NCBI GenBank assembly: GCA_022846635.1
Contig: AP025685.1
Span: forward strand, 4,092,001 to 4,156,000
Direction of reading: 5' to 3'
Source of the DNA: Salmonella enterica subsp. enterica serovar Choleraesuis
Lineage (GTDB): Bacteria; Pseudomonadota; Gammaproteobacteria; Enterobacterales; Enterobacteriaceae
Length of the DNA: 64,000 nucleotides
The translations under genes and the position numbers were made by a program. Of the stretch, positions 1 to 9,308 are shown piece after piece (position 1 is the stretch's first letter; each line of letters starts with the position of its first letter). Below the pieces are notes generated by a model that saw only the letters and a program-made list of their open reading frames with translations, had not been told where the DNA came from and did no database searches.

Positions 1-818
1 CTTTTTTCCACTCCTGCCTGACTGGCCGGAATCAATGCCGCCAGCACAAACACCGTACCGATAAAAAAGATAATCAGCCGGGCAATCGTGGTACGAATCG
101 CAATCGGTATAGCCTGATGCGGGTTTTCGGTTTCACCGGCGGCAATCCCAATAAGCTCGGTACCGGAAAAGGCAAAGTTCACCGCAACCATGGTCATCAG
201 AATCGGCAGACCGCCGTGGGGAAACCATCCCTCGCTGGTGAGATTGTGCAGGCCAGGTGCCGGGGAGCCATCCTGCATCGGGATAAAACCAAATACCGCC
301 GCGCCTCCCAGTACGATAAAGGCCACGATAGTCAGCACTTTAATCAGCGAAAACCAGAACTCTCCCTCGGCAAAAAAGCCGGTGGAAATAACATTTAGCG
401 CAAATATCAGTACGCAAAACAGCAAGCACCAGGTCCACACCGGCACCTGTGGGAACCAGTACTGCATACAAAAACCGGCGGCGGTAAAACTCGAGCCGAG
501 CGCGACCGTCCAGGTAAGCCAGTAAAGCCACGCCACGGTATAGCCGGTAGCCGGCCCCAGATAGCGGGCGGCGTAGACATGGAAGGCACCTGTCTCTGGC
601 ATCGCCACCGACAGCTCGCCGAGGCACTGCATCACCAGCCAAACCACCAGCGCACCAATCAGGTATGCCAGTAGCGTCCCGGCGGCACCGGTAGTGGAAA
701 TAATGTAGCCGGTATTAAAGAACAACCCGGTACCAATAACCCCGCCCAGCGACAGCATCACCAGGTGGCGGGTTTTCATAGTGCGTTTTAACTGGCCGAC
801 GCCGTCACTCTCTTTCAT
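1..818 (-). CDS. mmuP: S-methylmethionine permease MmuP (N-terminal 272 residues; runs off the window)
   Basis: Inner-membrane amino acid/polyamine/organocation (APC) transporter for S-methylmethionine, which is used with MmuM to make methionine. The visible part contains the APC helix-1 motif GGVIGTGLFFNTG at about residues 25-37, several hydrophobic helices, and the block NFAFSGTELIGIAAGETENP typical of the family. I recognise it as nearly identical to E. coli MmuP over the visible region. The ATG at 818 is preceded by GGAAGGATAT. The gene continues past base 1, where mmuM would be expected but cannot be seen. It lies directly behind a MetJ operator, which fits a methionine-salvage role. 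Other APC permeases (ProY, AroP) fit less well. Confidence 0.93.
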   Translation of the reverse strand, partial: MKESDGVGQLKRTMKTRHLVMLSLGGVIGTGLFFNTGYIISTTGAAGTLLAYLIGALVVWLVMQCLGELSVAMPETGAFHVYAARYLGPATGYTVAWLYWLTWTVALGSSFTAAGFCMQYWFPQVPVWTWCLLFCVLIFALNVISTGFFAEGEFWFSLIKVLTIVAFIVLGGAAVFGFIPMQDGSPAPGLHNLTSEGWFPHGGLPILMTMVAVNFAFSGTELIGIAAGETENPHQAIPIAIRTTIARLIIFFIGTVFVLAALIPASQAGVEK

Positions 819-828
819 ATATCCTTCC

Positions 829-852
829 AAACGTATAGACGTCTAAACATCC
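829..852 (-). promoter_or_regulatory. MetJ operator, three tandem met boxes
   Basis: Three adjacent 8-mers, aaacgtat, agacgtct and aaacatcc, line up with the met box consensus AGACGTCT. The middle one is a perfect match. The array ends 11 bases before the mmuP start codon, so bound MetJ would repress mmuP when S-adenosylmethionine is plentiful. The match is seen directly; MetJ binding is inferred. Confidence 0.85.
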
Positions 853-1076
853 GTAAGATTTATATAGAGAGTGTCGTTAAAAAGCAAAAAATCTTTACCT
901 GTCACAGCTCAAAACGCAAAGTGCCAGCCGATGCATTTTCAAGAGAAAGAGAAGAAAAATAGATGTGAGAATACCGCTCGCGGTATCAGGCAGACTAACC
1001 AGCCACAAGGGATTTTAAATTGAGATACAGGCTATAAAACGAGCGGCTTATACCACTTATCAGGCAAGATATTTAA

Positions 1077-1388
1077 TTACAACTCAGCGTGTAATTGCGC
1101 CAAAAATCTGGAGATAACTTCTTCATTACGCTGGTAATAAGTCCAGGTGGCGACCTTTTTAAAGCTCACCAGACCCGCCTTTTGCAGCTTACTAAGATGA
1201 GAGGAAATTGTTGGCTGCGAAAGCGAAGTTTTATCCTGAATAAAACTGGCGCACACGCCGTTCTTTACCGGATCGAGCAGGTGAGGATAACCCGCAAAGT
1301 GAACCGCAGGTTCCCGCAGCCAATGCAGGATCTGACGCCTGGTCGGATTAGAGATAGCTTTGAGGATATCGTCAGTATTTACAGGCAT
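1077..1388 (-). CDS. ArsR-family winged-helix transcriptional regulator
   Basis: A 103-residue protein with an ArsR/SmtB-type winged helix. Residues 9-20 (AISNPTRRQILH) match the family's first helix, and SQPTISSHLSKLQKAGLV (about 57-74) is the recognition helix-turn-helix. The two cysteine pairs expected of classic metal sensors are absent: a single Cys sits near residue 46. It therefore probably senses something other than a thiolate-bound metal, such as an electrophile or redox signal. It lies 90 bp downstream of the old-yellow-enzyme gene on the same strand, so the two may be co-transcribed with the regulator controlling the pair. No closer family name is supportable. Confidence 0.8.
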   Translation of the reverse strand: MPVNTDDILKAISNPTRRQILHWLREPAVHFAGYPHLLDPVKNGVCASFIQDKTSLSQPTISSHLSKLQKAGLVSFKKVATWTYYQRNEEVISRFLAQLHAEL

Positions 1389-1478
1389 CGGAGATAAATA
1401 TCAGCATAAAGGAACCGGTACATTATGGATGAGCACCCGAAAAGTCAATCGGGCTGGCAGCATGCCAGCCCGGCAGGC

Positions 1479-2606
1479 TTATGCCCCGTAACGCGGGTAA
1501 TCGATATAGCCGTGCTCACCGCCGCCAAACACCGTTTGCGGATCCAGCGGATTTAGCGCCAATCCCTTCTCCAGGCGCTCCGGCAGATCCGGGTTGGCGA
1601 TAAATGGCCGTCCGAAACCAAAAACATCGCCCAGCCCGGCATCCAGCATATGCTGCGCTTTAGCCAGGGTATATTTCCCAGCATACATAATGACGCCAGT
1701 GAAGCTTTCACGCAGCGCCTGGCAAAATGCGGTCGGCAGCTCTGGCGGATTTTCCCAGTCGGCTTCGGCAATCGACAGATAGGCGATACCCAACGCATTA
1801 AGCTGGCGGGCAGCCTCGGTATAGGTAGTAAACGGATCGGCCTCCACCAGCCCAAGATAGACACGCTCTTCGGTTGTGCTTTCAAACAATGGCGCAAAAC
1901 GAACGCCTACCCGCTCTTTACCCACAACATCAATCACCGCCGCGGTAACTTCGCGAAGAAAGCGCAGACGGTTATCCAGCGATCCACCATAGATATCATC
2001 ACGATGATTGGTATGAGTGGAAATAAACTGATTGATTAAGTAGCCATTCGCCGCATGCAGCTCGATACCATCAAAGCCTGCTTCCAGCGCATTACGGGCG
2101 GCCTGGGCATACATCTGCACCAGCTCTTTCACTTCATCGGTTGTCAGCTCGCGCGGCGTCGATGGCTCAGCCATCGCTCCCTGAGCAGGCCCGGTCTCAA
2201 TGAAGACCTTAACGTTATCAGCCCGAATAGCGGAAGGGGCTACCGGCGCGGTATTTCCTGGCTGTAGCGAATTGTGAGAAACCCGCCCTACGTGCCACAG
2301 CTGGGCGAAAATAATGCCACCCTGCTGATGTACCCGTGAAGTGACCTGTTTCCAGCCGGCGATTTGCTCAGCGCTATGAATACCAGGCGTCCAGGCATAA
2401 CCCTGGCCACGCGGTTCAATCTGGGTACCTTCACTAATCATAAATCCGGCACCGCAGCGCTGGGCATAATATTCCGCCATCATCGCATTGGCGATATTAC
2501 CCGGCTGGGTACTACGCGAACGGGTAAGTGGCGGTAAAACGATACGATTCTTAAGGGTAAGATTTCCCAGTTTTACCGGGGCAAACAACGCTGACTTATT
2601 CATCAA
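1479..2606 (-). CDS. Old yellow enzyme family alkene reductase (NemA-like)
   Basis: A 375-residue FMN/NADPH oxidoreductase of the OYE family (NemA, xenobiotic reductase B type) that reduces activated C=C bonds and nitro compounds in the cytosol. It is full length for the family. Visible family blocks are LFAPVKLGNLTLKNRIVLPPLTR at the N-terminus, FAQLWHVGR at about 103, the His-Asn substrate motif in GFDGIELHAANGYLINQF (about 178-195), and GFGRPFIANPDL near the C-terminus. Two adjacent ATGs (2606 and 2603) are possible starts. An ArsR-type regulator follows on the same strand. The exact physiological substrate cannot be read from the sequence. Confidence 0.9.
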   Translation of the reverse strand: MMNKSALFAPVKLGNLTLKNRIVLPPLTRSRSTQPGNIANAMMAEYYAQRCGAGFMISEGTQIEPRGQGYAWTPGIHSAEQIAGWKQVTSRVHQQGGIIFAQLWHVGRVSHNSLQPGNTAPVAPSAIRADNVKVFIETGPAQGAMAEPSTPRELTTDEVKELVQMYAQAARNALEAGFDGIELHAANGYLINQFISTHTNHRDDIYGGSLDNRLRFLREVTAAVIDVVGKERVGVRFAPLFESTTEERVYLGLVEADPFTTYTEAARQLNALGIAYLSIAEADWENPPELPTAFCQALRESFTGVIMYAGKYTLAKAQHMLDAGLGDVFGFGRPFIANPDLPERLEKGLALNPLDPQTVFGGGEHGYIDYPRYGA

Positions 2607-2855
2607 TAATATCCGTTATGTTCATACATAGCCGACAGTGGGGGAAACTCATCTCACCAGTTGTCGGGCGATGGGCAGATCCTAATCCCATCATCTATAC
2701 ATTTCAATATTTAGATTTATCGATATATGCCGTTAATTTGAGAGACCTCGATTTGCTTTTCGCTCGCGACCATAAGCCGTGGCGAATCCAATAACCATGA
2801 AATGTCGCCCGCCGCCGCAGGCAGGCAAAACCACTAACACATTCAAATCAATACG

Positions 2856-3143
2856 TTAGAACCCGCCTTCATAACCTTCATTAAAAGAATTCACCGCCGA
2901 GCGATTATTATGCTGATAAAAAAATTCGGCCATTAGCTCTTTATCAAGCGCATACAGGCGAGTCAGCGCACCCGCCTTGCGTGCTGCCAGCGACTCCTCA
3001 CCCGTCACTTGTTTTACGTGATGGGCATAGCCGATGATAAAACCGCGTTTGTAATCATCGCAAAAGCGACATCCTGCCTCGCGGGCAGAGGGCTCGTCGC
3101 TTTTCAGCCCGTCCATCAGTCCTTTTGAAAAATGATTCTGCAT
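2856..3143 (-). CDS. DUF2623 family protein (YghW-like)
   Basis: A 95-residue cytosolic protein. It starts MQNHFSKGLMDGLKSDEP and carries CDDYKRGFIIGYAHHVKQ and ALTRLYALDKELMAEFF, which match the YghW/DUF2623 layout. I chose the ATG at 3143 over longer in-frame starts because it begins exactly where the family begins and has GGCGAG upstream. The longer reading would add a 44-residue extension translated from AT-rich leader. Function unknown; YghW is a small stress-associated enteric protein. No signal peptide or membrane segment is seen. Confidence 0.78.
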   Translation of the reverse strand: MQNHFSKGLMDGLKSDEPSAREAGCRFCDDYKRGFIIGYAHHVKQVTGEESLAARKAGALTRLYALDKELMAEFFYQHNNRSAVNSFNEGYEGGF

Positions 3144-3309
3144 CTGTGCATCTCGCCATTCGATATATAAATAAATATATAGCGATTTTATGTGCAGGAA
3201 AGTGACTTTGCCAGCGTTGATCAAGAGATTCCGTTCAAACAAAAGCATAAAAAAAGCCGCCTCGTGAGGCGGCAAAATAAATCCAGAGAGTATTGCTGTC
3301 GGTAGGGAG

Positions 3310-3906
3310 TTAGTTCAGCGCATCCACCACGTCGCGCGCCTGGCGGAACAGTTGCTTAAAATGCTGGGTGCTGTCGCCAATATCTTCTTCTACACCGAGA
3401 GTGTTGTAGAGGAACGTGACCTGTGAATCTTTAATGCCCAGGTAGCCCATCGATTCATTCATAAAGCTGGTCATATGTTTATCGTGCCCATGCCTCAGGA
3501 AGCGCTCTTCAGAGCCACCCACCAGCGCAATCCAGCGCACTTTAGTCGCCGCCAGGCTTTTGCCTTCCCCATAGGCCAGCCCGTGGTTCATCACCCGGTC
3601 CAGATAACCTTTCAATATCGCCGGTATGCTAAACCACCACACTGGGAAGACTAAAAACAGAGTGTCGGCATTTTCCACATCATCAAACAGACGGTGCACC
3701 TCGGAGCTGTACTGTTTTTGTGGGTTACCCCAGTCCGGCTCATCCTCAACATTCAGCACCGGATCGAAGTTACTGCGATAAAGATCCAGCGTTTTCATTT
3801 TGATCCCATTAATAGCCGCCTGGCCTTGGATCTCTTCGACAACCTGAGCGGTTAATGAGTCACTGCGCGGATGCGCCCAGACCAGATAACTATTTTCAGA
3901 TTTCAT
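3310..3906 (-). CDS. NAD(P)H-dependent flavodoxin-fold oxidoreductase (NQO1/KefF-like)
   Basis: A 198-residue protein of the NAD(P)H quinone oxidoreductase flavodoxin-like fold. The N-terminal strand and loop YLVWAHPRSDSLT form the FMN phosphate-binding region. FLVFPVWWFSIPAILKGYLDRVMNHGLAY is the hallmark middle block of YwrO/KefF/MdaB relatives. The ATG at 3906 has an excellent GGAGG site. Longer in-frame starts would run into the divergent LysR gene, so I rejected them. The divergent LysR gene begins 100 bp away, suggesting that this reductase is its target. Likely job: two-electron reduction of quinones or electrophiles. Confidence 0.85.
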   Translation of the reverse strand: MKSENSYLVWAHPRSDSLTAQVVEEIQGQAAINGIKMKTLDLYRSNFDPVLNVEDEPDWGNPQKQYSSEVHRLFDDVENADTLFLVFPVWWFSIPAILKGYLDRVMNHGLAYGEGKSLAATKVRWIALVGGSEERFLRHGHDKHMTSFMNESMGYLGIKDSQVTFLYNTLGVEEDIGDSTQHFKQLFRQARDVVDALN

Positions 3907-4006
3907 AGGATTATTTCCTCCATCATTGGTTGATGAATACTCTACGGCCGGGCGATAATTCGGTGAAGCGCATAATATCGGATGGGTTATTGAAGGATTT
4001 TCACTA

Positions 4007-4903
4007 ATGAAGGTAGATCTGTCAGACTTCGCCACCTTTATCGCGGTGGCCCGTCACAAGAGCTTCCGGGCAGCAGGAGCCGAGATTGGCCTGTCGCCTT
4101 CTGCGGTCAGCCACGCCATTAAACAGCTCGAAAATCGCCTCAAGTTACGGCTATTTAACCGCACAACCCGCAGCGTGGCGTTAACTGAAGCCGGGCAAAA
4201 TCTTTTCGACAGGCTGCGCCCGGCCTTTGACGATATCCGCAATATTCTCGATGACGCTAACTGCTTTCGCGACTCACCGATGGGCACATTAAAAATCAAT
4301 GCGCCCAGGCTGATCGCCCGCATCACCCTGCTCCCTCTGGTGACTGCCTTTAGCCGCCAGTACCCCGATATTCAGATAGAAATTGTCACCGATGACTTGC
4401 TGACCGATATTGTCAGCCAGGGCTATGACGCCGGGATCCGCCTACATTCTCGGGTGGAAAAAGACATGATTGCCGTTCCAATCGGCGGGCCAGTCAGGCT
4501 GGCGGTGGTGGCAACGCCGGAATACTTTGCCCAGCATGGTAAACCAGAACATCCCCGGGATTTGGTTAATCACCAATGTGTTGTCTTCCGCTATCCCAGT
4601 AAACGTCACTATCTCTGGGATTTCACCACGCCCGAAGGGCCACTGGAGATAGCCACGCGGGGGAAAATTTTGCTGGACGATATGGATGTGCAGCTCGATG
4701 CAGTACTGGATGGTGCCGGTATCGGCTATCTGTATATGGAACAGGTAAAGCCCTGGCTGGAAAATGGCAAATTAGTCTCGGTTCTTGGCGAATATCTCCC
4801 GGAGCGACCGCCGTTTATGCTCTATTACCCCAACCGCCAGTTTATGCCGTTTGGGCTGCGGGCCTTTGTCGATTTCATCAAGGCTGTCCGCCAGCGGGGG
4901 TGA
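4007..4903 (+). CDS. LysR-family transcriptional regulator
   Basis: A 298-residue LysR protein. The N-terminal helix-turn-helix (about residues 5-64) reads FATFIAVARHKSFRAAGAEI with SPSAVSHAIKQLENRLKLRLFNRTTRSVALTEAG. The rest is a substrate-binding-like effector domain. It is transcribed divergently from the flavodoxin-fold reductase, the classic LysR arrangement, so it probably activates that gene from the 100-bp shared spacer. The effector cannot be named. Confidence 0.9.
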   Translation: MKVDLSDFATFIAVARHKSFRAAGAEIGLSPSAVSHAIKQLENRLKLRLFNRTTRSVALTEAGQNLFDRLRPAFDDIRNILDDANCFRDSPMGTLKINAPRLIARITLLPLVTAFSRQYPDIQIEIVTDDLLTDIVSQGYDAGIRLHSRVEKDMIAVPIGGPVRLAVVATPEYFAQHGKPEHPRDLVNHQCVVFRYPSKRHYLWDFTTPEGPLEIATRGKILLDDMDVQLDAVLDGAGIGYLYMEQVKPWLENGKLVSVLGEYLPERPPFMLYYPNRQFMPFGLRAFVDFIKAVRQRG

Positions 4904-5140
4904 TGCCCGCAGGTAATAAGTAGGAAAGCATAATGAATTCAAACCTGGGGTGGCTCAAACCTGCAAGTCATCATCGGGACGGAATAAATATCACAGGTTA
5001 AACCATCCATAAAAAATATATTTATAACAATAAGTTATGCAAAATATCAATTGCAAGACCTGTGATCACCAACATTTATAGCCCAATCTGGCACCATTAA
5101 CTCAAGATGATGGACACATGCCGCTCGTTTATCCAAAGGG

Positions 5141-5671
5141 CTAATTATAGGCTAGCGTAAAGCTGGCCTGTCCATCGGCCTCTCCTGCGGTAATCGCAGA
5201 GGTAAGCGTGATGTATCGGGCATAAAACTTAAGCACTACCGTCCCGTCTGTTTTGACAGCTACTTTGCGTGACCAGGTATTAAGCGCCAGAGGGCTTCGA
5301 TCATTATCCATAAGCTGTATCGCGATATTTTTTGCCTCATCCTGCCCTCCTCCTGCGGCCAGCAAATCCGGGTTACCTTCAGCCTGAGTTCCAGTAAAAC
5401 TAACGCTCACCAGGCCGGACGGACAATTTTCTAAGGAAATCCCGAAATCACGAGCCTCAGTCGTTCTGCCGGCACTCCCCTGCAATTGGCGTAAATTCCA
5501 TTCACCCAGCTTAATGGTCTGATTATCCCCACCTCCGCTTACTGCACAACTCTGTTCCGTAATATTTCCCTGCAAATATAACATTACATCCTCCGCAGAA
5601 TATGATTGCGGTAAGACGGAAAAGAAAACACATAGAATCTGTAGAATAATTTTAACTATTAATTTTTTCAT
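5141..5671 (-). CDS. Fimbrial minor subunit, last gene of the chaperone-usher operon
   Basis: A 176-residue exported pilin of the FimA/FimF type. The ATG at 5671 gives a classic signal peptide (MKKLIVKIILQ..., cleaved near SYSA). Two cysteines, in EQSCAVSG and LENCPSG, form the pilin disulfide. The C-terminal beta-strand ends in an aromatic pair (FTLAYN), as needed for chaperone recognition. It starts 10 bp after the stop of the two-domain adhesin-like gene. A longer reading beginning upstream would overlap that gene. Its role is probably tip adaptor or terminator subunit. Confidence 0.85.
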   Translation of the reverse strand: MKKLIVKIILQILCVFFSVLPQSYSAEDVMLYLQGNITEQSCAVSGGGDNQTIKLGEWNLRQLQGSAGRTTEARDFGISLENCPSGLVSVSFTGTQAEGNPDLLAAGGGQDEAKNIAIQLMDNDRSPLALNTWSRKVAVKTDGTVVLKFYARYITLTSAITAGEADGQASFTLAYN

Positions 5672-5681
5672 CAGGTTCGTC

Positions 5682-6626
5682 TTAATTCCATGTGATCGAA
5701 AGGATAGCCGTCGATGCAAACTTACCTGCTGTTGGTCGGTTACCCGTTACACTGGCCGGAAGCGCCGTTATTTTGGCTGACGCCGAAATGGAGCCATTAA
5801 ATGGTACCACCATTTTACTATTAGCCGAGTTTGGAATCAGTACATTAGAATTCGTACCATTATCACCGGATAATACAAACCCTACATCCTGATTATCGGA
5901 TACAATGACCTGACCAGAAGCGTTACCCGTTGTAGTCAAACGAATATAGGCTGGAGAGGAACTGGCCCGACTACAGGTAATACGTAAGTCACGAGATTGA
6001 GGGGTAATTCCTGCCAGCGTATTACCCGCGCCTGCTGTAATAAATTTAGCAGCACTAATATCACCAAAATCAATTGTGTTTCCTGATGGAAGACTAAGAT
6101 CACAGCTTATTGGCGTTGGCGTTGGGGGAATATCACCACCACTGCATGGGCCATTCATTAGTGAATAACCCTCACTCCCTCCTGCATTCTGATATTTATA
6201 TAAACAAGCATATTTAGCATTACTGGAATTTACTTTTGAACCAAAAAGTGAGAAATCAAATGTTTTACCAGAAATAGCATTAACAGCATCAGCAGCTAGT
6301 TTAGCCGAATATGACTTTATTGGCCCAGATGAAAATACATAAAATCCACCGATAAAATCATCATTATATATTGCCAGTGCCACACCACACGTCCCTCTAT
6401 TATTAGACGATGTGCACCATGGAGATGAGGAACTGGTAGTCGTTCCCGGCGTAGCAGAGGCACTATCAACTTTGGCTGATCCATTTTGAATAGACCACGA
6501 AAAAGTAAGCAGATCCACACTACCTACTGACGCTGCAAAAACATCTGCTGTTATCAGTAAGCTCATAGCCAATCCGACGAAGGCGTTCCTACATTTTTTT
6601 AGGTAAAGCGTTATTGATGACGCCAT
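5682..6626 (-). CDS. Two-domain fimbrial tip adhesin candidate
   Basis: A 314-residue exported protein. The signal peptide covers about residues 1-31 (ends DVFAAS). It is followed by an N-terminal domain of about 135 residues with four cysteines and Ser/Thr-rich loops, a proline-rich linker (DIPPTPTPIS), then a C-terminal pilin domain starting CDLSLPSGNTIDFGDI and ending ILSITWN. A lectin-like head plus pilin domain is the design of tip adhesins (FimH, MrpH). The general look is closest to the MrpH group, but this is judged by architecture only. It sits between usher and last pilin genes, whereas adhesins usually come last. Binding target unknown. Confidence 0.72.
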   Translation of the reverse strand: MASSITLYLKKCRNAFVGLAMSLLITADVFAASVGSVDLLTFSWSIQNGSAKVDSASATPGTTTSSSSPWCTSSNNRGTCGVALAIYNDDFIGGFYVFSSGPIKSYSAKLAADAVNAISGKTFDFSLFGSKVNSSNAKYACLYKYQNAGGSEGYSLMNGPCSGGDIPPTPTPISCDLSLPSGNTIDFGDISAAKFITAGAGNTLAGITPQSRDLRITCSRASSSPAYIRLTTTGNASGQVIVSDNQDVGFVLSGDNGTNSNVLIPNSANSKMVVPFNGSISASAKITALPASVTGNRPTAGKFASTAILSITWN

Positions 6627-6659
6627 TTGAGTAATATCCTTATTGAGCTTAAATATCCG

Positions 6660-9290
6660 CTACGGCGTACAATTAAATGCTTGCCGGACAATGCTTTTCT
6701 TCAGAACTTCTTTTGATAATGAATAGCTAATCCGGCAAACCGAACTGGACTCACTCCCCCATTTAGCATATAGCTCCCCCTTAAGAGGCAATGCATTCAT
6801 ATATACCACGCCATTATCACCAACCATCCCTGAGCTTCCGCTCTTAGGATCTGAAATCATTGCACCAAATGGCAGCGGGCGACCATTTTTGGTCAGCGTA
6901 AAGAGTCCACGAATACCTTTACGAGCTTTAAAGTCCAGCCGGACAATTGCTCCCTCTGTAGGAACAATACTACCTGTCGAAATATCAAGGTCGGTATGGT
7001 CGTCCAGTGAATTAACGTCCAGGTCTATCTGGTTATTTCGATAAACAGTAGCGTATGGCAAATAGGTGTAACCCCGCCAGTCGGTACTAACGCCGGTAGC
7101 ATTTTTAACTTTAACGCCGCTGGCACCAGGGGCCTTAATCAGTACGTTGGATTCGCCAAGAGTTTGACCGAAAGTCAACCCGTTACCATGCAGAATCGCT
7201 CCTCCGCTCACACGATAATTGAAATCGTGATATTGATGGCTGTAGTTATATCCGGCATCGATAGTACCGTAACCGTTCCTCCAGCTTGCGTTCACATTGC
7301 CACTTCCGCCACTCTGGGTGCTGTGCCCCTGAGCCACGCTATAGCTCAGGTTACGATCCTTAAGCAAAGTTCCGCTGACGCCGCTATTCCAGGTTGTGCC
7401 AGCTGCCTCACTATGGTTCATACTGGCCGTCGCATACATTTCATCCACGGTGCTACGTTCAAACCTGCCACCGCCTAGTAAAGCACCCAGCGGGACAGAG
7501 ACGTTGAACGCCACCAGGCGGTTACTGGCGTTTTGATAATTACTTTTGTTGTAAGACCATGACAACGAGTAATGAATGCCACGCCATACTGCGGTATAGC
7601 CTAACTGCAGCCAGCGATCTTTACGGGTATCATTCCAGTAAGTTTGCTGGTTGCCCGTCATATATAACGAACCAAAATCGCTTAATTGCTGCGAAATATT
7701 AACCTGAAACCGCCCTTTTTTGGCGTTATTAAGGTTGTGATAATTAGTGACTACCGGCTCATATTTATGGTTGCCATCCGGGCGCTCCTCATATTCAATC
7801 CCTTCCATGCGCCGATAGGCAACATCACTGAGGCTATAAAAACCCTTAGTAGAATAACGATATCCCGTTAGCTGGAAAGTTGTACCGGTAGTTTCCATCG
7901 ATTTTGCATAAAGAAAGCGTACTGACTGACCCTGATGTTTCTTATGATCCGCCAGTTCGCTGTTTGCCTGTGTAATATCAGTAGAAAATGCACCAAAAGT
8001 TCCAATATTTACACCCAGCCCCAGAGCTGCTGCATGATAGCGGGCGGCCAGCTGAGTACCACCATAAATAGTGTACCCATGCGGTAGGCCATAGAATAAC
8101 TCAGTCTGAAAATATGTTGGTTTATCCTGATCTCCCGTTCCGCTCCGATACTGACCACCAATAAAGTTATATTTCAGTCTCCCCTCGCGTTGGAGAGCAG
8201 GAACCGAAGAATAAGGCTGGGTAAATGACTGTACGCTTCCATCTTTTTCTTCAATACTTACATCTAGATCACCACCTGAAACTTGCGGATTCAAATCACG
8301 TATTTCAAACGGGCCGGGCGGTACGCTAATTTGGTAAATAGTATATCCGCTTTGACGAATTACGACGCGGGCACTGGTTTTGGCTATTCCCCTGACAACC
8401 GGTGCATATCCTTGCTGAGAGTCCGGATACATATTATCCACAGAATAGAAATTGACCCCTCTAAAGGCACTGGTATCAAAAAGATAACCATCACTATAGG
8501 CGTCCCCAACTTTTAGCTCACCTTTAAAAGGAATAACATCACGTTTGATATATGTTTCAATACTATTCCATTTACTTTTGTGATCTTGATTCTGAGATGC
8601 ATAACTCCAGGCACCCGTATGCCGCAAGCGCCAGGCTCCATAGTTTAATCCACCAGAGAGATTCAGATAATAAGCGTGGCCGCCCGTGCCGCTGTCGCCA
8701 GAGAAACTATAATTCATTAGCGCAGCATTTATACCCTCATCCCATTCATTGGGTGAAATATACCCCCGAACACGGTTAACTAACATTGCCTGCGGGATGG
8801 TGATATCCAGCCGCAATCGTGAAACATTAAAGTCCCATGTAAACCCTTTAATATAGCTAGTGAAATCTATACATTGACTGGCATCCATTTTCTGGGCAGG
8901 TAGCAACGAGGTATTTACACCAAATCGGTCTATCCAAATATGGCTAAAACATGGTATTAATCCGCTTTTTTTTATAGTCTCCTGACTTTCTGATTCCTCA
9001 GCCGTTTTCGAAGTGTTTCCCGTAAAATTAATATCGCTAGCAGTGATAAACTCATCGTTGAGATAAACGTCTACCCGGTAAATACCCGGCACCATGCCAC
9101 CATTATTAATGAAGCGGGATAAGTCAGCTACTTCAGTCGTATCGCCAGAAAGAAATGCCGGGTTAAAATACATTGTCCCCCAGCTTTTCGCTGGTGTAAT
9201 CAGGAAAAATACGGAAACCAGTGTTATCTTTCCAAGTTTCCTACCAGAGTGGTATTTTTTTAATTTACAGACAATCATATCCTCATCCAT
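6660..9290 (-). CDS. Outer-membrane fimbrial usher (FimD/PapC family)
   Basis: An 876-residue outer-membrane usher, a usual length for the family. The signal peptide is followed by the N-terminal periplasmic domain (MYFNPAFLSGD, DLSRFINNGGMVPGIYRVDVYLN). Next come the 24-strand barrel with plug (YAPVVRGIAKTSARVVIRQSGYTIY around residue 300) and C-terminal PapC_C domains with a cysteine pair (SSVCRISYS and AFNC at the very end). The start may be 9290 or the ATG four codons later at 9278. It lies 18 bp downstream of the chaperone gene. It receives chaperone-subunit complexes and threads the pilus through the outer membrane. Confidence 0.95.
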   Translation of the reverse strand: MDEDMIVCKLKKYHSGRKLGKITLVSVFFLITPAKSWGTMYFNPAFLSGDTTEVADLSRFINNGGMVPGIYRVDVYLNDEFITASDINFTGNTSKTAEESESQETIKKSGLIPCFSHIWIDRFGVNTSLLPAQKMDASQCIDFTSYIKGFTWDFNVSRLRLDITIPQAMLVNRVRGYISPNEWDEGINAALMNYSFSGDSGTGGHAYYLNLSGGLNYGAWRLRHTGAWSYASQNQDHKSKWNSIETYIKRDVIPFKGELKVGDAYSDGYLFDTSAFRGVNFYSVDNMYPDSQQGYAPVVRGIAKTSARVVIRQSGYTIYQISVPPGPFEIRDLNPQVSGGDLDVSIEEKDGSVQSFTQPYSSVPALQREGRLKYNFIGGQYRSGTGDQDKPTYFQTELFYGLPHGYTIYGGTQLAARYHAAALGLGVNIGTFGAFSTDITQANSELADHKKHQGQSVRFLYAKSMETTGTTFQLTGYRYSTKGFYSLSDVAYRRMEGIEYEERPDGNHKYEPVVTNYHNLNNAKKGRFQVNISQQLSDFGSLYMTGNQQTYWNDTRKDRWLQLGYTAVWRGIHYSLSWSYNKSNYQNASNRLVAFNVSVPLGALLGGGRFERSTVDEMYATASMNHSEAAGTTWNSGVSGTLLKDRNLSYSVAQGHSTQSGGSGNVNASWRNGYGTIDAGYNYSHQYHDFNYRVSGGAILHGNGLTFGQTLGESNVLIKAPGASGVKVKNATGVSTDWRGYTYLPYATVYRNNQIDLDVNSLDDHTDLDISTGSIVPTEGAIVRLDFKARKGIRGLFTLTKNGRPLPFGAMISDPKSGSSGMVGDNGVVYMNALPLKGELYAKWGSESSSVCRISYSLSKEVLKKSIVRQAFNCTP

Positions 9291-9308
9291 GAGCTTTATA
9301 GCCAGTTA

